46,400 nt of DNA from NCBI GenBank assembly GCA_012838175.1, contig DUPU01000223.1, positions 1-46,400 of the forward strand. Direction: 5' to 3'. The DNA is from Clostridia bacterium (GTDB taxonomy: Bacteria > Bacillota > Dehalobacteriia > Dehalobacteriales > Dehalobacteriaceae). The notes under the pieces are model-generated. The model worked only from the letters and a program-made list of their open reading frames with translations. It made no database searches and had not been told where the DNA came from. Both the position numbers and the translations under genes were made by a program. Positions 1 through 10,751 of the stretch are shown here, one piece after another; the first letter of the stretch is position 1, and each line of letters starts with the position of its first letter.

Positions 1-412
1 CTGTCAAACAGAATATCCCTAAAGCTGCCAAACCTTTTACAATACCAAATCCTCCCGGAACAGGTGGAGGTGGGAATTTTGCCACTGTTACATCAGCGGA
101 ATCTCCCGTTATGGGCAGAAGCAACCGGGTAAACTTGGCGGCACTTTCTCTTAAATCGGCATCCAGCAATACTATAATATCTCCCTTAAGAAACTTCGCC
201 CCCTGGTTCAACGCCCCTCCTTTACCCCTGTTTTTGTCCAGTCTTAATACCTTAGCACCGGCTAATTTGGCTTGTTCGGCTGTATTATCCCGGGAACCGT
301 CATCAACTACAATTATTTCTTCTAAGTCTTGATAAACGGATTTTATTGACTGAACTGTGGAATAAATTGAAGAACCGGCATTATAAGCAGGAATTAACAC
401 CGAAATTTTCAT
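1..412 (-). CDS. Family 2 glycosyltransferase (N-terminal part; runs off the window)
   Basis: Reverse complement of 412..1 reads MKISVLIPAYNAGSSIYSTVQSIKSVYQDLEEIIVVDDGSRDNTAEQAKLAGAKVLRLDKNRGKGGALNQGAKFLKGDIIVLLDADLRE, with GT2 VVDDGS and DADL motifs. Confidence 0.9.
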   Translation of the reverse strand, partial: MKISVLIPAYNAGSSIYSTVQSIKSVYQDLEEIIVVDDGSRDNTAEQAKLAGAKVLRLDKNRGKGGALNQGAKFLKGDIIVLLDADLRESAAKFTRLLLPITGDSADVTVAKFPPPPVPGGFGIVKGLAALGIFCLT

Positions 413-420
413 CTGGTCAC

Positions 421-1542
421 CTAAATTTTTAAAAAAATCCTCAATTTCATATATAAAAGCCTTAACAATTGAGAAGCGGTAGGTGAAATCAAGCTGATAA
501 TAATAAAAGGGATAAAAGCCGCAAAAACAAGTTGGGCAATATAGCGAAATTTCAGTTTTTGACGGTAAAGTTTGCTGACACCCTTAGCATCAACCAGAAT
601 CGAACCTACCTTTAATCGAACCAGAAATGTACTGGCCATGCCTTTCCTACCCTTTTCCAGAAAATCAATCACATTAGAGTGAGTTCCGACTGCAACAATT
701 AATTCCGTCCCTGACTGATAAGCAAGGAGCATGGCTACATCCTCACTGGTCCCCGGTGCCGGAAGGATTTTCGCCTTTAATCCTAAAGATTTAATCCTTT
801 CCATACCCGGTGCCCGACCGTCCGGATAAGCATGAACAATCAACTCAGCCCCGCATTTTAGGGTTTCATCTGAAATGGAATCCATATCTCCAATAATTAA
901 ATCCGGACAGTAACCAAAACTTATTAAAGCATCCGCTCCCCCGTCAACACCGATTAGTACAGGTTTTATTTCATTTATGTATGGCCGAATTACCTTTAGA
1001 TCTTCCAGATAGTTTTTTCCCCGCACTACTATCAAAGTATGGCGCCCTTGAAAATTTGTACGTAAAGGGGGAATCTCCAGTTTTTTTTCCACCAGATTCA
1101 ATTCTTTGGCGGCATATTCCAGTGTATTTTGGATAAATCTTTCTACCTGAAGTCCATAGTTTTCTTTTGCCTGACTTATTTTTTCTTCAATAACTTTTCT
1201 ATTAAGAATCTCTCCCTTTCCTAATAAGCATTTTCCGAAAAAAATATTCTTGCCTTTGATTTCAATTTCCATACCGTCTTTGATCAAATCAAAAAAATCT
1301 TGCCCTACTTGATCCACAACAGGTATCCCGGAATCTATTAACACCTCCGGGCCTTGATGAGGGTATTTACCGGAAATACTCGCCCTGGTATTAATTACCC
1401 CTTTTATCCGGGCTTCCACCAAAGCTTGGGCTGCCAATTCATCTATATCCTCATGGGAAATAACCGCAATTTCATTGGGCTGTAAAATTTTCACAAGTTC
1501 CTTTGTACGCGCTCCCTTTCTTGCGATTCCTTTTACTTCCAC
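421..1542 (-). CDS. steA: SteA-like putative cytokinetic ring protein (thiamin-pyrophosphokinase-like catalytic fold, C-terminal TM)
   Basis: 373 aa ORF with GVDGGADALISFGYCPDLIIGDMDSISDETLKCGAELIVHAYPDGRAPGMERI (TPK-like) and a C-terminal hydrophobic segment; located near spo0A/recN as in other Firmicutes. Confidence 0.75.
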   Translation of the reverse strand: MEVKGIARKGARTKELVKILQPNEIAVISHEDIDELAAQALVEARIKGVINTRASISGKYPHQGPEVLIDSGIPVVDQVGQDFFDLIKDGMEIEIKGKNIFFGKCLLGKGEILNRKVIEEKISQAKENYGLQVERFIQNTLEYAAKELNLVEKKLEIPPLRTNFQGRHTLIVVRGKNYLEDLKVIRPYINEIKPVLIGVDGGADALISFGYCPDLIIGDMDSISDETLKCGAELIVHAYPDGRAPGMERIKSLGLKAKILPAPGTSEDVAMLLAYQSGTELIVAVGTHSNVIDFLEKGRKGMASTFLVRLKVGSILVDAKGVSKLYRQKLKFRYIAQLVFAAFIPFIIISLISPTASQLLRLLYMKLRIFLKI

Positions 1543-1675
1543 TTTTTCACCAACTCACAATTTTGATTAGTATGTGTCATTTTCCCAAAATCCATACCAT
1601 CATAAATAATATCTCTTAAAGTGAACTAAACCCCTGTTTTTATCTCTGGTTTTTCCTTCTTAAAAGACATAAAAA

Positions 1676-1726
1676 TGCTCCTCTTTATAGCAAACAGTAT
1701 TAGCCGTCTACCATAAATGGGGAGCA
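1676..1726 (-). terminator. Probable intrinsic terminator downstream of spo0A
   Basis: Minus strand TGCTCCcCaTTTAT...ATAAAgaGGAGCA followed by TTTTTATG; interrupted stem with a large loop. Confidence 0.45.
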
Positions 1727-1769
1727 AATCAAATCTTTGGTTTCTTACTCTTTTAGCTTTTATATATAA

Positions 1770-2537
1770 TTAACCAACCTTTTGTGATATTCTCAGCTTG
1801 TCCGCGATCATGGCAATAAATTCCGAGTTGGTGGGCTTTCCTCTTTCTACATTAATGGTATAACCAAAAAATTTGTTCATCATATCTACATTTCCCCGGT
1901 CCCAAGCCAATTCAATGGCATGACGGATGGCCCTTTCCACCCTGCTGGCTGTTGTGTTATATTTTTGGGCAATCATGGGATACAATTCCTTGGTAATGGC
2001 ACCCAATAAGTTTACTTCATCAATAACCAGTAAAATTGCATCCCTCAAATATTGATAACCTTTGATATGAGCCGGGACACCCATTTGATGGATAATATTA
2101 GTTACTTCAACATCCAAGTTTCTTGTTTTAACCGGTGTATGTGTGGGAGTATTGACTTGTCCTTTTGCCAATTGGCGAATTCTGTTTCCCAAAACCTCAA
2201 GATCAAAGGGTTTTAAAACATAATAATCTGCACCCAATTCTACTGCCCGCTGTGTCATTGTTTCTTGTCCCAAAGCGGTTAAAATAATAACTTTAGGTTT
2301 GTGTGGAATTGTCATAGTCTGTAATTTTTCCAGGACGCCGATCCCATCCAAATGAGGCATAATAATATCCAATATTAAGATATCCGGCTCCAGATGCTCT
2401 ATCATTTCAAGAGCTTCTAAGCCATTGTACGCTACACCGCATAAATGAAAATCTTCTTGCTCCGCAAAGTAATCTTTAAAAATTTCGCAAAAATCTCGAT
2501 TATCATCAGCAATTAGTGTTTTTATTCTGTCTCCCAT
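1770..2537 (-). CDS. spo0A: Stage 0 sporulation protein A (sporulation master response regulator)
   Basis: 255 aa; receiver domain ([31 protein letters not shown]) and Spo0A C-terminal DNA-binding domain ([17 protein letters not shown]...[17 protein letters not shown]). Confidence 0.98.
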   Translation of the reverse strand: MGDRIKTLIADDNRDFCEIFKDYFAEQEDFHLCGVAYNGLEALEMIEHLEPDILILDIIMPHLDGIGVLEKLQTMTIPHKPKVIILTALGQETMTQRAVELGADYYVLKPFDLEVLGNRIRQLAKGQVNTPTHTPVKTRNLDVEVTNIIHQMGVPAHIKGYQYLRDAILLVIDEVNLLGAITKELYPMIAQKYNTTASRVERAIRHAIELAWDRGNVDMMNKFFGYTINVERGKPTNSEFIAMIADKLRISQKVG

Positions 2538-2583
2538 TTTTTAACCCCGCCTTCAATACAGTTTTGTTTAATTTTTCCATAAA

Positions 2584-2613
2584 CTGTTCGACAACATAAA
2601 GTAAGATTCCTTC
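2584..2613 (-). promoter_or_regulatory. Candidate sigma-H promoter overlapping a Spo0A box upstream of spo0A
   Basis: Minus strand GAAGGAATC (-35 like RNAGGAWWW) - 12 nt - GTCGAACAG (-10 like RNNGAATWW); exact TGTCGAA 0A box at 2587-2593. Confidence 0.5.
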
Positions 2614-2653
2614 TTCTTTTATTTAAAAACATTTATTTTTATTTAGACATATT

Positions 2654-4012
2654 CTAAATAAATACCGGAGATTTCGCCATAATCTCCGGTAAAGAAGAAG
2701 CTTCTTTATCCACAATGCCTGCTTCTAACAGCATCCATTCTGCTAAACAACCGTATCCTTTCGTGGGATCATTAACAAAAACATGGGTTACCGCACCTAC
2801 CAACTTATTATTCTGAATTATTGGACTGCCGCTCATTCCCTGGATGATCCCGCCCGTTGTTTGTAATAATTTAGGATCGGTAATTTGAATCACCAAACCT
2901 TTACCGGTAGGTTGATGTTGGGGCAGGACGCGTAAAATTTCAATATCGAATTTTTCCAATTTATCACCGGAAATTACAGTAATTATTTCCGCCGGACCTT
3001 CCTGAATTTGATTAGAAAAGGCAATAGGCACGCCGTTTTTAAAATAAGGATTATTCAATGGTTTATTTAATCTGCCGAAAATCCCGAAATGTGAGTTTAT
3101 TTCAATACTGCCTCGTAACTCATCACCGTTAAAAATGCCTATTTTTTCTCCAGGTTCTCCTTTTTTCCCCGGTTTAATGCCTTGAACATCTGCTTTCACG
3201 ATTCTTCCTTTTTCTTTAGTGTCAACTGTTTCCAGGTCAACAATCATGTGGCCTAAAGCACCGTATTGTCCACCTATAGGCTCATAAAAGGTAATAGTTC
3301 CTACTCCGGCGGCATTATCTCTGATATAAAGGCCAATACGGTAAGTTTTTGTGTCCACACAATATTTCGGTATCACGGTAAAAAGCTTTTTTTCTCCTTT
3401 ATGCTTGGCCAAGATTTCTAAAGGTCCTTTAGATCCCAGTTGATGGATTAATTCCGCTGCATGTTTTTCATTTTTTATCTTGGTGTTGTTGATTTCCAGG
3501 ATATGATCACCAAGTTCCAAACCAGCCTCTTTTGCTGGATAACAGATTTGCCCTTCCTCTTGATAAACAGGAGAATGTCCTACTGTCAGCACCCCGTCTG
3601 TTTGCAGCATCACACCTACAGAATGACCTCCGGGCACTACTCTGACCTCCGGCAGGACATCAACCATCATATTTTTCAATGGAATAATTCCGAATAATTT
3701 TAATCTAAGATTCAATTGACCCGGTTCCGTGACTACCGGAGCTTCACCGTTATATTTGTATATTTTCTGTGTTACCGGGCAACCATTTATTTCGAAAACA
3801 TTATTCCTGTTACTTTCCACGTAAACACTTATATTATTAATAAATTCAGGTATTTTTACTTTAGGAAGATTAAGAGAATCCCCCACCACAAGTTTTTGCT
3901 CACTGGGAAGGAGAAAATATGAGTAAAAAGCCGTAGTAAAAGAAGCACTAAATATGATAACAAGGATAAGTATTTTTTGGATAAATTTGTGTTTGGGGGG
4001 CATGTTAATCAC
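2654..4012 (-). CDS. spoIVB: SpoIVB sporulation signalling serine peptidase (PDZ + S55)
   Basis: 452 aa; N-terminal signal/TM, PDZ-like region, GGIIQGMSGSPIIQNNKLVGAVTHVFVNDPTKGYG S55 motif; adjacent to spo0A. Confidence 0.95.
   Translation of the reverse strand: MINMPPKHKFIQKILILVIIFSASFTTAFYSYFLLPSEQKLVVGDSLNLPKVKIPEFINNISVYVESNRNNVFEINGCPVTQKIYKYNGEAPVVTEPGQLNLRLKLFGIIPLKNMMVDVLPEVRVVPGGHSVGVMLQTDGVLTVGHSPVYQEEGQICYPAKEAGLELGDHILEINNTKIKNEKHAAELIHQLGSKGPLEILAKHKGEKKLFTVIPKYCVDTKTYRIGLYIRDNAAGVGTITFYEPIGGQYGALGHMIVDLETVDTKEKGRIVKADVQGIKPGKKGEPGEKIGIFNGDELRGSIEINSHFGIFGRLNKPLNNPYFKNGVPIAFSNQIQEGPAEIITVISGDKLEKFDIEILRVLPQHQPTGKGLVIQITDPKLLQTTGGIIQGMSGSPIIQNNKLVGAVTHVFVNDPTKGYGCLAEWMLLEAGIVDKEASSLPEIMAKSPVFI
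2655..2691 (-). terminator. Intrinsic terminator-like hairpin lying inside the 3' end of spoIVB
   Basis: Minus strand TACCGGAGATT-atggcga-AATCTCCGGTA (11 bp perfect; 2663-2673/2681-2691) followed by T-rich TTTATTTAG. Confidence 0.6.
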
Positions 4013-4164
4013 TCCTTAATTTTATTGTTATAGACTAAAATTAAGTTAACCTTTTCAAAATTCTTTTATGCCCATTAAAAAGCTATCCTCAGTGGATTTG
4101 CTTACCAAACACTCAAAAGCCTTGCCCATTGCCATCTTTAGCGGGCTAAACAATTTTTCGCAGT

Positions 4165-4193
4165 AAATAAAAAAAGCGCCGAAGTTGGCACTT
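4165..4193 (-). terminator. Intrinsic terminator of recN
   Basis: Minus strand AAGTGCC-AACTTC-GGCGCTT-TTTTTATTTA, abutting the recN stop codon. Confidence 0.8.
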
Positions 4194-4194
4194 G

Positions 4195-5886
4195 TTAAAT
4201 CCCTTTCTCAGCTATGCTATTGTTTCCAATTCTCAGTAGTTCTCTTGCCTGAGATAAGGTTATTTCTGAAATATTATCTCCGGCCAGCATCCTGCCTAAT
4301 TCAAAAACCACCTGCTCGCCCAGTAAGGTTTCAATTCTTGTTACCGTTCGATCATCTTTTCTTTCTTTTAAAATTTTAAGATGATGATCGGCAAAGCCGG
4401 CAATCACCGGAGAATGGGTAACACAAATAACCTGGCAGTTTTCCGAAATGGTTTTTAATTTTTTCCCTACATCATATAGGGCTTTTCCCCCTAACCCGCT
4501 GTCAATTTCATCAAAAATCAGCGTCGGTATCCCGTCCAGTTGGCTTAAAATGACTTTCATACCCAGCATAATACGGGATAATTCACCTCCGGAGGCAATT
4601 TTGGCCACCGGCTTCATTTCTTCCCCAAAATTGGGGCTTACTAAAAAAGTTACCTGGTCTTTTCCATTAATGCTAAAGGACGACTCAGTTACACAAACCT
4701 GAAAATCCGCAGAATTCATATGCAGTTGATGGAGTTCCTTTGTAACGGCTTTAGACAACTCCATACCTGCTTTTTTTCTTAAATCCGAAAGACGGGAACT
4801 GAGCAACCGATAATTTTCTTCCGCTTTTTCTAGAAGTACGGCCAGTTCCTTAAAATTTGTCTCCTGCTCCTCCATTTCCTTTAATTCTTCCTGAGCTTGG
4901 TTTAAAGATTCCCAGATTTTCTCAATGGTTCCGCCGTACTTTTTTTTCAGTTTATTAATTAAAATAATTCTTTGTTCAATTTCCTCCAACCTATAAGGGT
5001 CACTAATAATACCGTCTCTATAATCACCTAATTCTCTTACCGTATCTTCCAATAAAAAATTTATTTCATTTACTTTTTGATAAATACCTTCCGCCTTTTC
5101 ATCTAAAACAGAAATTTCTTTAAGCAATTGCACCGTTTCCTGAATAGTATCCCAAGCTCCGGGCTCTCTTCCCCCGTATAATTTATTATAGGCCATGTTG
5201 GCATGGGAGGTAATCTTTTCGGCATTTTGTAAAATCTTTCTTTCCTTTTCCAATAACGAATCTTCATCTTTTTTCAAATCGGCTTCTTCAATTTCTCGAA
5301 TTTGAAACTTTAAATAATCTTCTCTTTTTGCGGCATTTTCCGTTTTTTGCCTCAATTCTGCCGTTTTACTTTTCACCTTATTTATTTCCAAAAACGCTGC
5401 TTTTACTTCCTCTTTTAATTTGAGAATTTCCGGACCTCCGAAACTATCCAATAACAAGAGTTGAGTTCCTTCTTCCAAAAGATTGACATGTTCATGTTGT
5501 CCATGAATATTAATAAGCTTCCTGCCGACTTCTTTTAAAAAGGAAAGGGGTACCATGCGAAAATTCACCCGGCAAGTGCTTTTTCCGTTCCGGGAAATTT
5601 CTCTGCTTAATACTAATGAATCATCCCAGGTAAACCCGGCTTCAGATAAAGTCTCTCTTAGCTCCGGGGACAAATCACCATCAAACGTCCCCTGGACAAT
5701 CAGTTTATCCGCCCCGGTGCGAATAAAATCCTGGGAGCCTCTGCCCCCGATTAGGAGGCCAACTGCATCAATTATTAATGATTTTCCGGCTCCTGTTTCT
5801 CCCGTTAAAACATTAAACCCACAATTAAAATTAATAATTGACTTTTCGATTAAGCCGAAATTCTCCACATATAATTCTGATAACAT
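4195..5886 (-). CDS. recN: DNA repair protein RecN
   Basis: 563 aa; SMC-like: LTGETGAGKSLIIDAVGLLIGGRG Walker A, ASGGELSRIMLGMK signature, TLIFDEIDSGLGG Walker B. Confidence 0.97.
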   Translation of the reverse strand: MLSELYVENFGLIEKSIINFNCGFNVLTGETGAGKSLIIDAVGLLIGGRGSQDFIRTGADKLIVQGTFDGDLSPELRETLSEAGFTWDDSLVLSREISRNGKSTCRVNFRMVPLSFLKEVGRKLINIHGQHEHVNLLEEGTQLLLLDSFGGPEILKLKEEVKAAFLEINKVKSKTAELRQKTENAAKREDYLKFQIREIEEADLKKDEDSLLEKERKILQNAEKITSHANMAYNKLYGGREPGAWDTIQETVQLLKEISVLDEKAEGIYQKVNEINFLLEDTVRELGDYRDGIISDPYRLEEIEQRIILINKLKKKYGGTIEKIWESLNQAQEELKEMEEQETNFKELAVLLEKAEENYRLLSSRLSDLRKKAGMELSKAVTKELHQLHMNSADFQVCVTESSFSINGKDQVTFLVSPNFGEEMKPVAKIASGGELSRIMLGMKVILSQLDGIPTLIFDEIDSGLGGKALYDVGKKLKTISENCQVICVTHSPVIAGFADHHLKILKERKDDRTVTRIETLLGEQVVFELGRMLAGDNISEITLSQARELLRIGNNSIAEKGI

Positions 5887-5910
5887 TTTACTCCTCCGGA
5901 AAAATCCTCT

Positions 5911-6363
5911 TTACCCCATAAGTTTTTCGAACCTTTCCATAACAGCTTCTATCATATCTTTAGGTTTAACTACACAAAAAATGGTATCATCACCGGCTAC
6001 TGTTCCAATAATTTCCTTCCAATCCAAATGATCAATACAAGATGCAATAGCTTGGGCCGCCCCGGGTAAAGTGCGAATAATAATTAAATTCTCGCTGAAG
6101 TCCATTCCTGTGACGTTATCTCGAAATAATCTTTTAGTCCGTTCATGCAAATTTACTAAGGGAACCTCCCCCGGTTTACTGTATTTCCCGCTGTTAAACC
6201 CGGTCGGTATTTTAATTAGGCCTAGTTCTTTAATATCACGGGACACGGTTGCTTGTGTCACATTAAAACCTTGCTCTCGAAGAATTTCTGTTAAGGCAGC
6301 CTGGGTTTCAACATTATAATTCTCGATTATCTCTTGAATTTTTCTTTGGCGGGCAGATTTCAT
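5911..6363 (-). CDS. argR: Arginine repressor ArgR/AhrC
   Basis: 150 aa; QAALTEILREQGFNVTQATVSRDIKELGLIKIP winged helix, C-terminal GTVAGDDTIFCVVK. Confidence 0.97.
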   Translation of the reverse strand: MKSARQRKIQEIIENYNVETQAALTEILREQGFNVTQATVSRDIKELGLIKIPTGFNSGKYSKPGEVPLVNLHERTKRLFRDNVTGMDFSENLIIIRTLPGAAQAIASCIDHLDWKEIIGTVAGDDTIFCVVKPKDMIEAVMERFEKLMG

Positions 6364-6988
6364 TTTTTAACCTCCCAGATTTTTTCTGTACCCCAATTAA
6401 ATATGGTGCTTTGTTTTTATTGGGAAAAGTTATCTTCATAAGATCATATTCGGCAGGTGACAGTTGTCCCATCCATTCTTCCACTGCTTCTTTTTCCTCC
6501 CCGCCTCCGGGATGCCCCCAGTACACCACAATTGCCAGCACCCCACCGGGAACTAAAAGATGGATGCTTTTGTTTAAAGCCTGTACTGTTGTATCAGGGT
6601 AAGTAATGATGTTCCGGTCCCCACCGGGAAGATAACCTAAATTAAAAAGAACAGCATGTACTTTTTGCGGCACATACTTATCCATTTTTTCATGCCCGTT
6701 ATGGATAAGCTGAACACGTTCCTCCAGTCCATGGGCGGCTAGAAGAGCTTTAGTCGTTTCCAAAGCTTTTTCCTGTATATCAAAGGCATATACCTTACCT
6801 GACGGACCAACCAAATTTGCCAAAAAAAGAGTATCATGGCCATTGCCTGCTGTGGCATCAATAACCATAGATCCTTCCTGTACTGCCCGAGACAGAAACC
6901 AGTGAGATAAATCCACTACCGACTGGATAATTTTAACCCCGATTACTACCACCGCTTTCCCGCAGTTTATTACGTAAAATATCAGCAA
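6314..6988 (-). CDS. mnmM: Class I SAM-dependent methyltransferase, YtqB/MnmM-like (tRNA mnm5U34 methyltransferase family)
   Basis: MVIDATAGNGHDTLFLANLVGPSGKVYAFDIQ, LFNLGYLPGGD; ORF overlaps nadK upstream and argR downstream, so the true start is probably internal. Confidence 0.8.
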   Translation of the reverse strand: MLIFYVINCGKAVVVIGVKIIQSVVDLSHWFLSRAVQEGSMVIDATAGNGHDTLFLANLVGPSGKVYAFDIQEKALETTKALLAAHGLEERVQLIHNGHEKMDKYVPQKVHAVLFNLGYLPGGDRNIITYPDTTVQALNKSIHLLVPGGVLAIVVYWGHPGGGEEKEAVEEWMGQLSPAEYDLMKITFPNKNKAPYLIGVQKKSGRLKNEICPPKKNSRDNREL

Positions 6989-7799
6989 AGGTCTTCTTGT
7001 TTAAACGTACAAGTCTGGTATGTAAAGGTGATTTTTTGATAATCACTTCATCTTGTTTACGCAGCTTATAACCATGCTGGCCGTCAATTGTAATCATTAT
7101 TTCTTCCGATTCAGATTTTAAAACAATCCTGATATTATTATCCGGCCCGATTACCATAGGACGAGAATAAAGAGTATGGGGGCAAATAGGAGTTATCAGC
7201 ATTAACTCCAATTCCGGGAAAACTATAGGGCCTCCCGCAGACAATGAATATGCCGTTGAACCTGTAGGTGTGGACACAATAATGCCATCAGCCGAAAATG
7301 TATCGATATATTGTTCATTAACAAAGGTATCAAATAGAATCATACGGGAAAAGGGACCTTTTGCTACAACAATGTCATTGAGGGCAAGAAAACTATCAAT
7401 AATACATCTCTCTCTCTTTAATTCACAGTGAAGCATCATTCGTTCTTCTAAACTGTATTTCCCGGATACTAATCTTTCTAAAGAATAGAAAAGGTTTTCT
7501 AAGTCCACTTCAGTTAAAAATCCCAAATAACCCATATTTACCCCTAATATAGGGATTTGATGAGGGGCAGCCGACCTGGCGGTGTTTAACAATGTACCGT
7601 CACCGCCTAAGACCAAAATTAAGTCCAAATTTTCGAAATTTTTAATAGACTTATCTGAAGAAACACAATTTATGTTAGAAAAATAATCCTTATATTCATA
7701 AACCTTAATCCTATGTTGATGAAACCACTGAGATATCTTTTCCGCCACCTCTAAAACGTTCTTCTTTTTAAGATTTATCACCAGACCTACTGCTTTCAT
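6933..7799 (-). CDS. nadK: NAD(+) kinase
   Basis: 288 aa; LVLGGDGTLLNTAR, NDIVVAKG, DGIIVSTPTGSTAYSLSAGGPIV. Confidence 0.97.
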   Translation of the reverse strand: MKAVGLVINLKKKNVLEVAEKISQWFHQHRIKVYEYKDYFSNINCVSSDKSIKNFENLDLILVLGGDGTLLNTARSAAPHQIPILGVNMGYLGFLTEVDLENLFYSLERLVSGKYSLEERMMLHCELKRERCIIDSFLALNDIVVAKGPFSRMILFDTFVNEQYIDTFSADGIIVSTPTGSTAYSLSAGGPIVFPELELMLITPICPHTLYSRPMVIGPDNNIRIVLKSESEEIMITIDGQHGYKLRKQDEVIIKKSPLHTRLVRLNKKTFADILRNKLRESGGSNRG

Positions 7800-8046
7800 T
7801 TAATTCGCTCCAGTCTACTGCTTCTGCAAAAATTTTAACCAATTATTTTTATTTATGCAACCAATTATCCAATTAAATACATTTCAAAAAAAAACCTAAA
7901 CTTTTAAATACTAGTTAATACTAGGAAATAGTTACCTCATAGTTTCTAACAATAAAAAAACAAAACTTACCCCAAATATCCGGATCTGGACTTCAGAATT
8001 CTTAGCAAAAGGCCAAAAAATCCGCAGAGGCTTTTTACATATAAAG

Positions 8047-8862
8047 TTAATACAGGTTTTTTTTGAATTTACTAAAGGCTTCAAAAATTGTTTTTCCCAC
8101 TCTAGTATGGTCAAAAGCCGGTTCCGACGGAAATAATTTTAATAAAATCAAGAATTCAATATTTCCCTCCGGTCCTGTGATCGGAGAATAGGTTAAACCC
8201 CAACAATACAAATTATTTTTTTCAGCTTCTGTCAGAACATGAAAGATAACCTCTTGATGTGTTTGAGGGTCCCGCACTACCCCTTTCTTCCCTACCTTTT
8301 CCCGTCCTGCCTCAAACTGGGGTTTAATCAAGGCTAGAATACTTCCATCTTCCTTCAGAAATTGTTTTACCACAGGAAGAATTTTACTCAAAGAAATAAA
8401 GGATACATCAATTGTAATAAGGTTCACCTGTTCCGGTATCTGAGAAGTTGTTAAATACCGGGCATTTGTTCTTTCCCACACAATCACCCGTGGATCCTGT
8501 CTCAGTTTCCAATCTAATTGCCCATATCCCACATCAACAGCATAGACCTTTACCGCTCCGTTTTGCAAGGAGCAATCAGTAAAACCTCCGGTAGAAGCGC
8601 CAATATCCAATACTGTCAGTCCAGCTAAATTAAGGCCGAACTCTTGGATTGCTTTTTCCAGCTTTAATCCGCCCCGGCTTACATATTTCAAGTCAGTACC
8701 CACAATTTTAATTTCTGCATCTATATCCACTTTCGTCCCGGCTTTATCAATCCTTGCTCCATTTACAAGTACATTCCCGGCCATAATGGCAGCTTTAGCT
8801 CTTTCCCGGCTTGGGAAAAAACCCTTTTCCGCCAGTAAGCTGTCTAATCTTTCCTTTTTCAT
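8047..8862 (-). CDS. tlyA: TlyA family rRNA (cytidine-2'-O)-methyltransferase/hemolysin
   Basis: 271 aa; S4 domain start (RLDSLLAEKGFFPSRERAKAAIMAGNVLVNG), FtsJ-like VLDIGASTGGFTDCSLQNGA. Confidence 0.95.
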   Translation of the reverse strand: MKKERLDSLLAEKGFFPSRERAKAAIMAGNVLVNGARIDKAGTKVDIDAEIKIVGTDLKYVSRGGLKLEKAIQEFGLNLAGLTVLDIGASTGGFTDCSLQNGAVKVYAVDVGYGQLDWKLRQDPRVIVWERTNARYLTTSQIPEQVNLITIDVSFISLSKILPVVKQFLKEDGSILALIKPQFEAGREKVGKKGVVRDPQTHQEVIFHVLTEAEKNNLYCWGLTYSPITGPEGNIEFLILLKLFPSEPAFDHTRVGKTIFEAFSKFKKNLY

Positions 8863-8864
8863 AT

Positions 8865-10751
8865 TTACTTATGATGCTCCTTCATCAAAGGCCATCTGGA
8901 TAGAGCCCGCTCCACTATTACAGAGGCAGAAATTCCATATTCCTCTCTCAGAATGTCTTGTGCTCCATGCACCAGAAAAACATCGGGTAAACCGATAATT
9001 TCCACTTCCGCCTGGGGACATTCTTTATTTAACAGTTCCAGGCAAGCACTGCCAAAACCTCCTGCAACAACATTCTCTTCAATGGTTATAACCCGCTTGG
9101 TTTTTTTTGCATACCTTATCAATAAATCCCTGTCCATCGGTTTTATAAAACGGGGATTTAGCACCGCAGGACTAAAACCCCATTGTTTTAATTGAGCGGA
9201 AGCTTGTAAAGCTAAATAAACCAATGGTCCCAGGGCAATAATGGTTAAATCCTTGCCATCTTCTAATACTTCACCCTGTCCTTTAACAATCTTAGGGTAT
9301 TCTTTTGTTAATTCAACACCTACCCCCAACCCTCTGGGATATCTAATGGCACTTGGTCCGGAAAATTTCACCGACCAGTCCAGCATACCCCTAAGTTCAT
9401 TTTCATCCTTAGGTGCCATTACTACCATGTTGGGAATATGTCTCAAATATGAAACATCAAATACCCCATGATGAGTTTCTCCATCTTCTCCCACAATTCC
9501 CGAGCGGTCCAAAGCAAAGGTGACAGGCAGGTTTTGCATGGCTACGTCATGGAGTACCTGATCATAAGCTCTTTGCAGAAAAGTAGAATAAATTGCTACC
9601 ACCGGATGGTAACCTTGAGAAGCCATACCGGCAGAAAATGTTACCGCATGCTGCTCGGCAATACCTACATCAAAAAACCGCCAAGGAAACTTTTCGGCAA
9701 ATTTGCTCAGCCCTGTCCCTGTAGGCATAGCAGCTGTTATGGCCACAATATTATCTTGTTTTTCGGCCAACTCTACCAGAGTATCACCAAAAACTTTTGT
9801 ATAGGAGGGCGGTCCTTCTTTTTTTATCACTTCCCCTGTTTCCGGTTCAAAGGGGCCAACCCCGTGAAAAGTATCAGGGTTAACTTCTGCCGGTTGATAA
9901 CCCTTACCCTTACAGGTAACCACATGTACCAAAACCGGTCCTTTTAATTTTTTGGCACTTTGTAAGACCCCTTTCATTCCAGGAATATTATGACCGTCAA
10001 TAGGGCCGAGATATGTAAAACCCATTTCTTCAAAAAGCATTCCGGGGACCAAAAGATATTTAAAACTGTCCTTTACTCTTTCCAATGTTTTTAGTACTCT
10101 GGGTCCAACCTTGGGAATTTTATTAAACAATTGTTCTATTTCTTCCTTGCTCTTGCCATACCTGGGATCTGTCCTGATTCGGCTGAGATAACCGGACATA
10201 GCCCCTACATTTGCGGCAATTGACATTTCGTTATCATTCAGCACCACAATCAAATCAGTCTGTAGATCCCCAGCATGATTTAAGGCTTCGTAAGCCATAC
10301 CCCCTGTCAAGGCTCCGTCACCAATCACTGCCACAACTTTAAATTTTTCTTTCCTTAAGTCCCTGGCCTTGGCAATCCCTACTGCCGCTGAAATCGAAGT
10401 GCTGCTGTGGCCTGTGTTAAAGCAATCATGTTCACTTTCAATTGTTTTGGGGAAACCGCTTAATCCCTTATATCTTCTTAATGTAGAAAATTTTCCTTTT
10501 CTCCCGGTTATAATCTTGTGGCAATATGACTGATGCCCCACATCCCAAATGATTTTATCCTTGGGGGAGTTAAAAACTTGATGCAAAACCAGGGTTAATT
10601 CAACTACTCCCAAGCTGGGCGCTAGGTGTCCCCCTGTGATACTTACATTCTTAATAATAAATTGACGGATTTCCTCCGCCAGTTTCTCTAACTCCTGATT
10701 GGAAAGCTTCTTAATATCCTGCACATTTTCCACATTATCCAGCAGTCCCAT
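8865..10751 (-). CDS. dxs: 1-deoxy-D-xylulose-5-phosphate synthase
   Basis: 628 aa; [50 protein letters not shown]. Confidence 0.99.
   Translation of the reverse strand: MGLLDNVENVQDIKKLSNQELEKLAEEIRQFIIKNVSITGGHLAPSLGVVELTLVLHQVFNSPKDKIIWDVGHQSYCHKIITGRKGKFSTLRRYKGLSGFPKTIESEHDCFNTGHSSTSISAAVGIAKARDLRKEKFKVVAVIGDGALTGGMAYEALNHAGDLQTDLIVVLNDNEMSIAANVGAMSGYLSRIRTDPRYGKSKEEIEQLFNKIPKVGPRVLKTLERVKDSFKYLLVPGMLFEEMGFTYLGPIDGHNIPGMKGVLQSAKKLKGPVLVHVVTCKGKGYQPAEVNPDTFHGVGPFEPETGEVIKKEGPPSYTKVFGDTLVELAEKQDNIVAITAAMPTGTGLSKFAEKFPWRFFDVGIAEQHAVTFSAGMASQGYHPVVAIYSTFLQRAYDQVLHDVAMQNLPVTFALDRSGIVGEDGETHHGVFDVSYLRHIPNMVVMAPKDENELRGMLDWSVKFSGPSAIRYPRGLGVGVELTKEYPKIVKGQGEVLEDGKDLTIIALGPLVYLALQASAQLKQWGFSPAVLNPRFIKPMDRDLLIRYAKKTKRVITIEENVVAGGFGSACLELLNKECPQAEVEIIGLPDVFLVHGAQDILREEYGISASVIVERALSRWPLMKEHHK

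Noticed and set aside
111-332. Plus-strand ORF of 73 aa
   Set aside because: Antisense to a clear GT2 glycosyltransferase; no domain-like features.
7932-8114. 60-aa minus-strand ORF overlapping the tlyA 3' end
   Set aside because: Overlaps tlyA out of frame, no recognisable domain.
9468-9947. Plus-strand 159-aa ORF
   Set aside because: Fully antisense to dxs; a shadow ORF.
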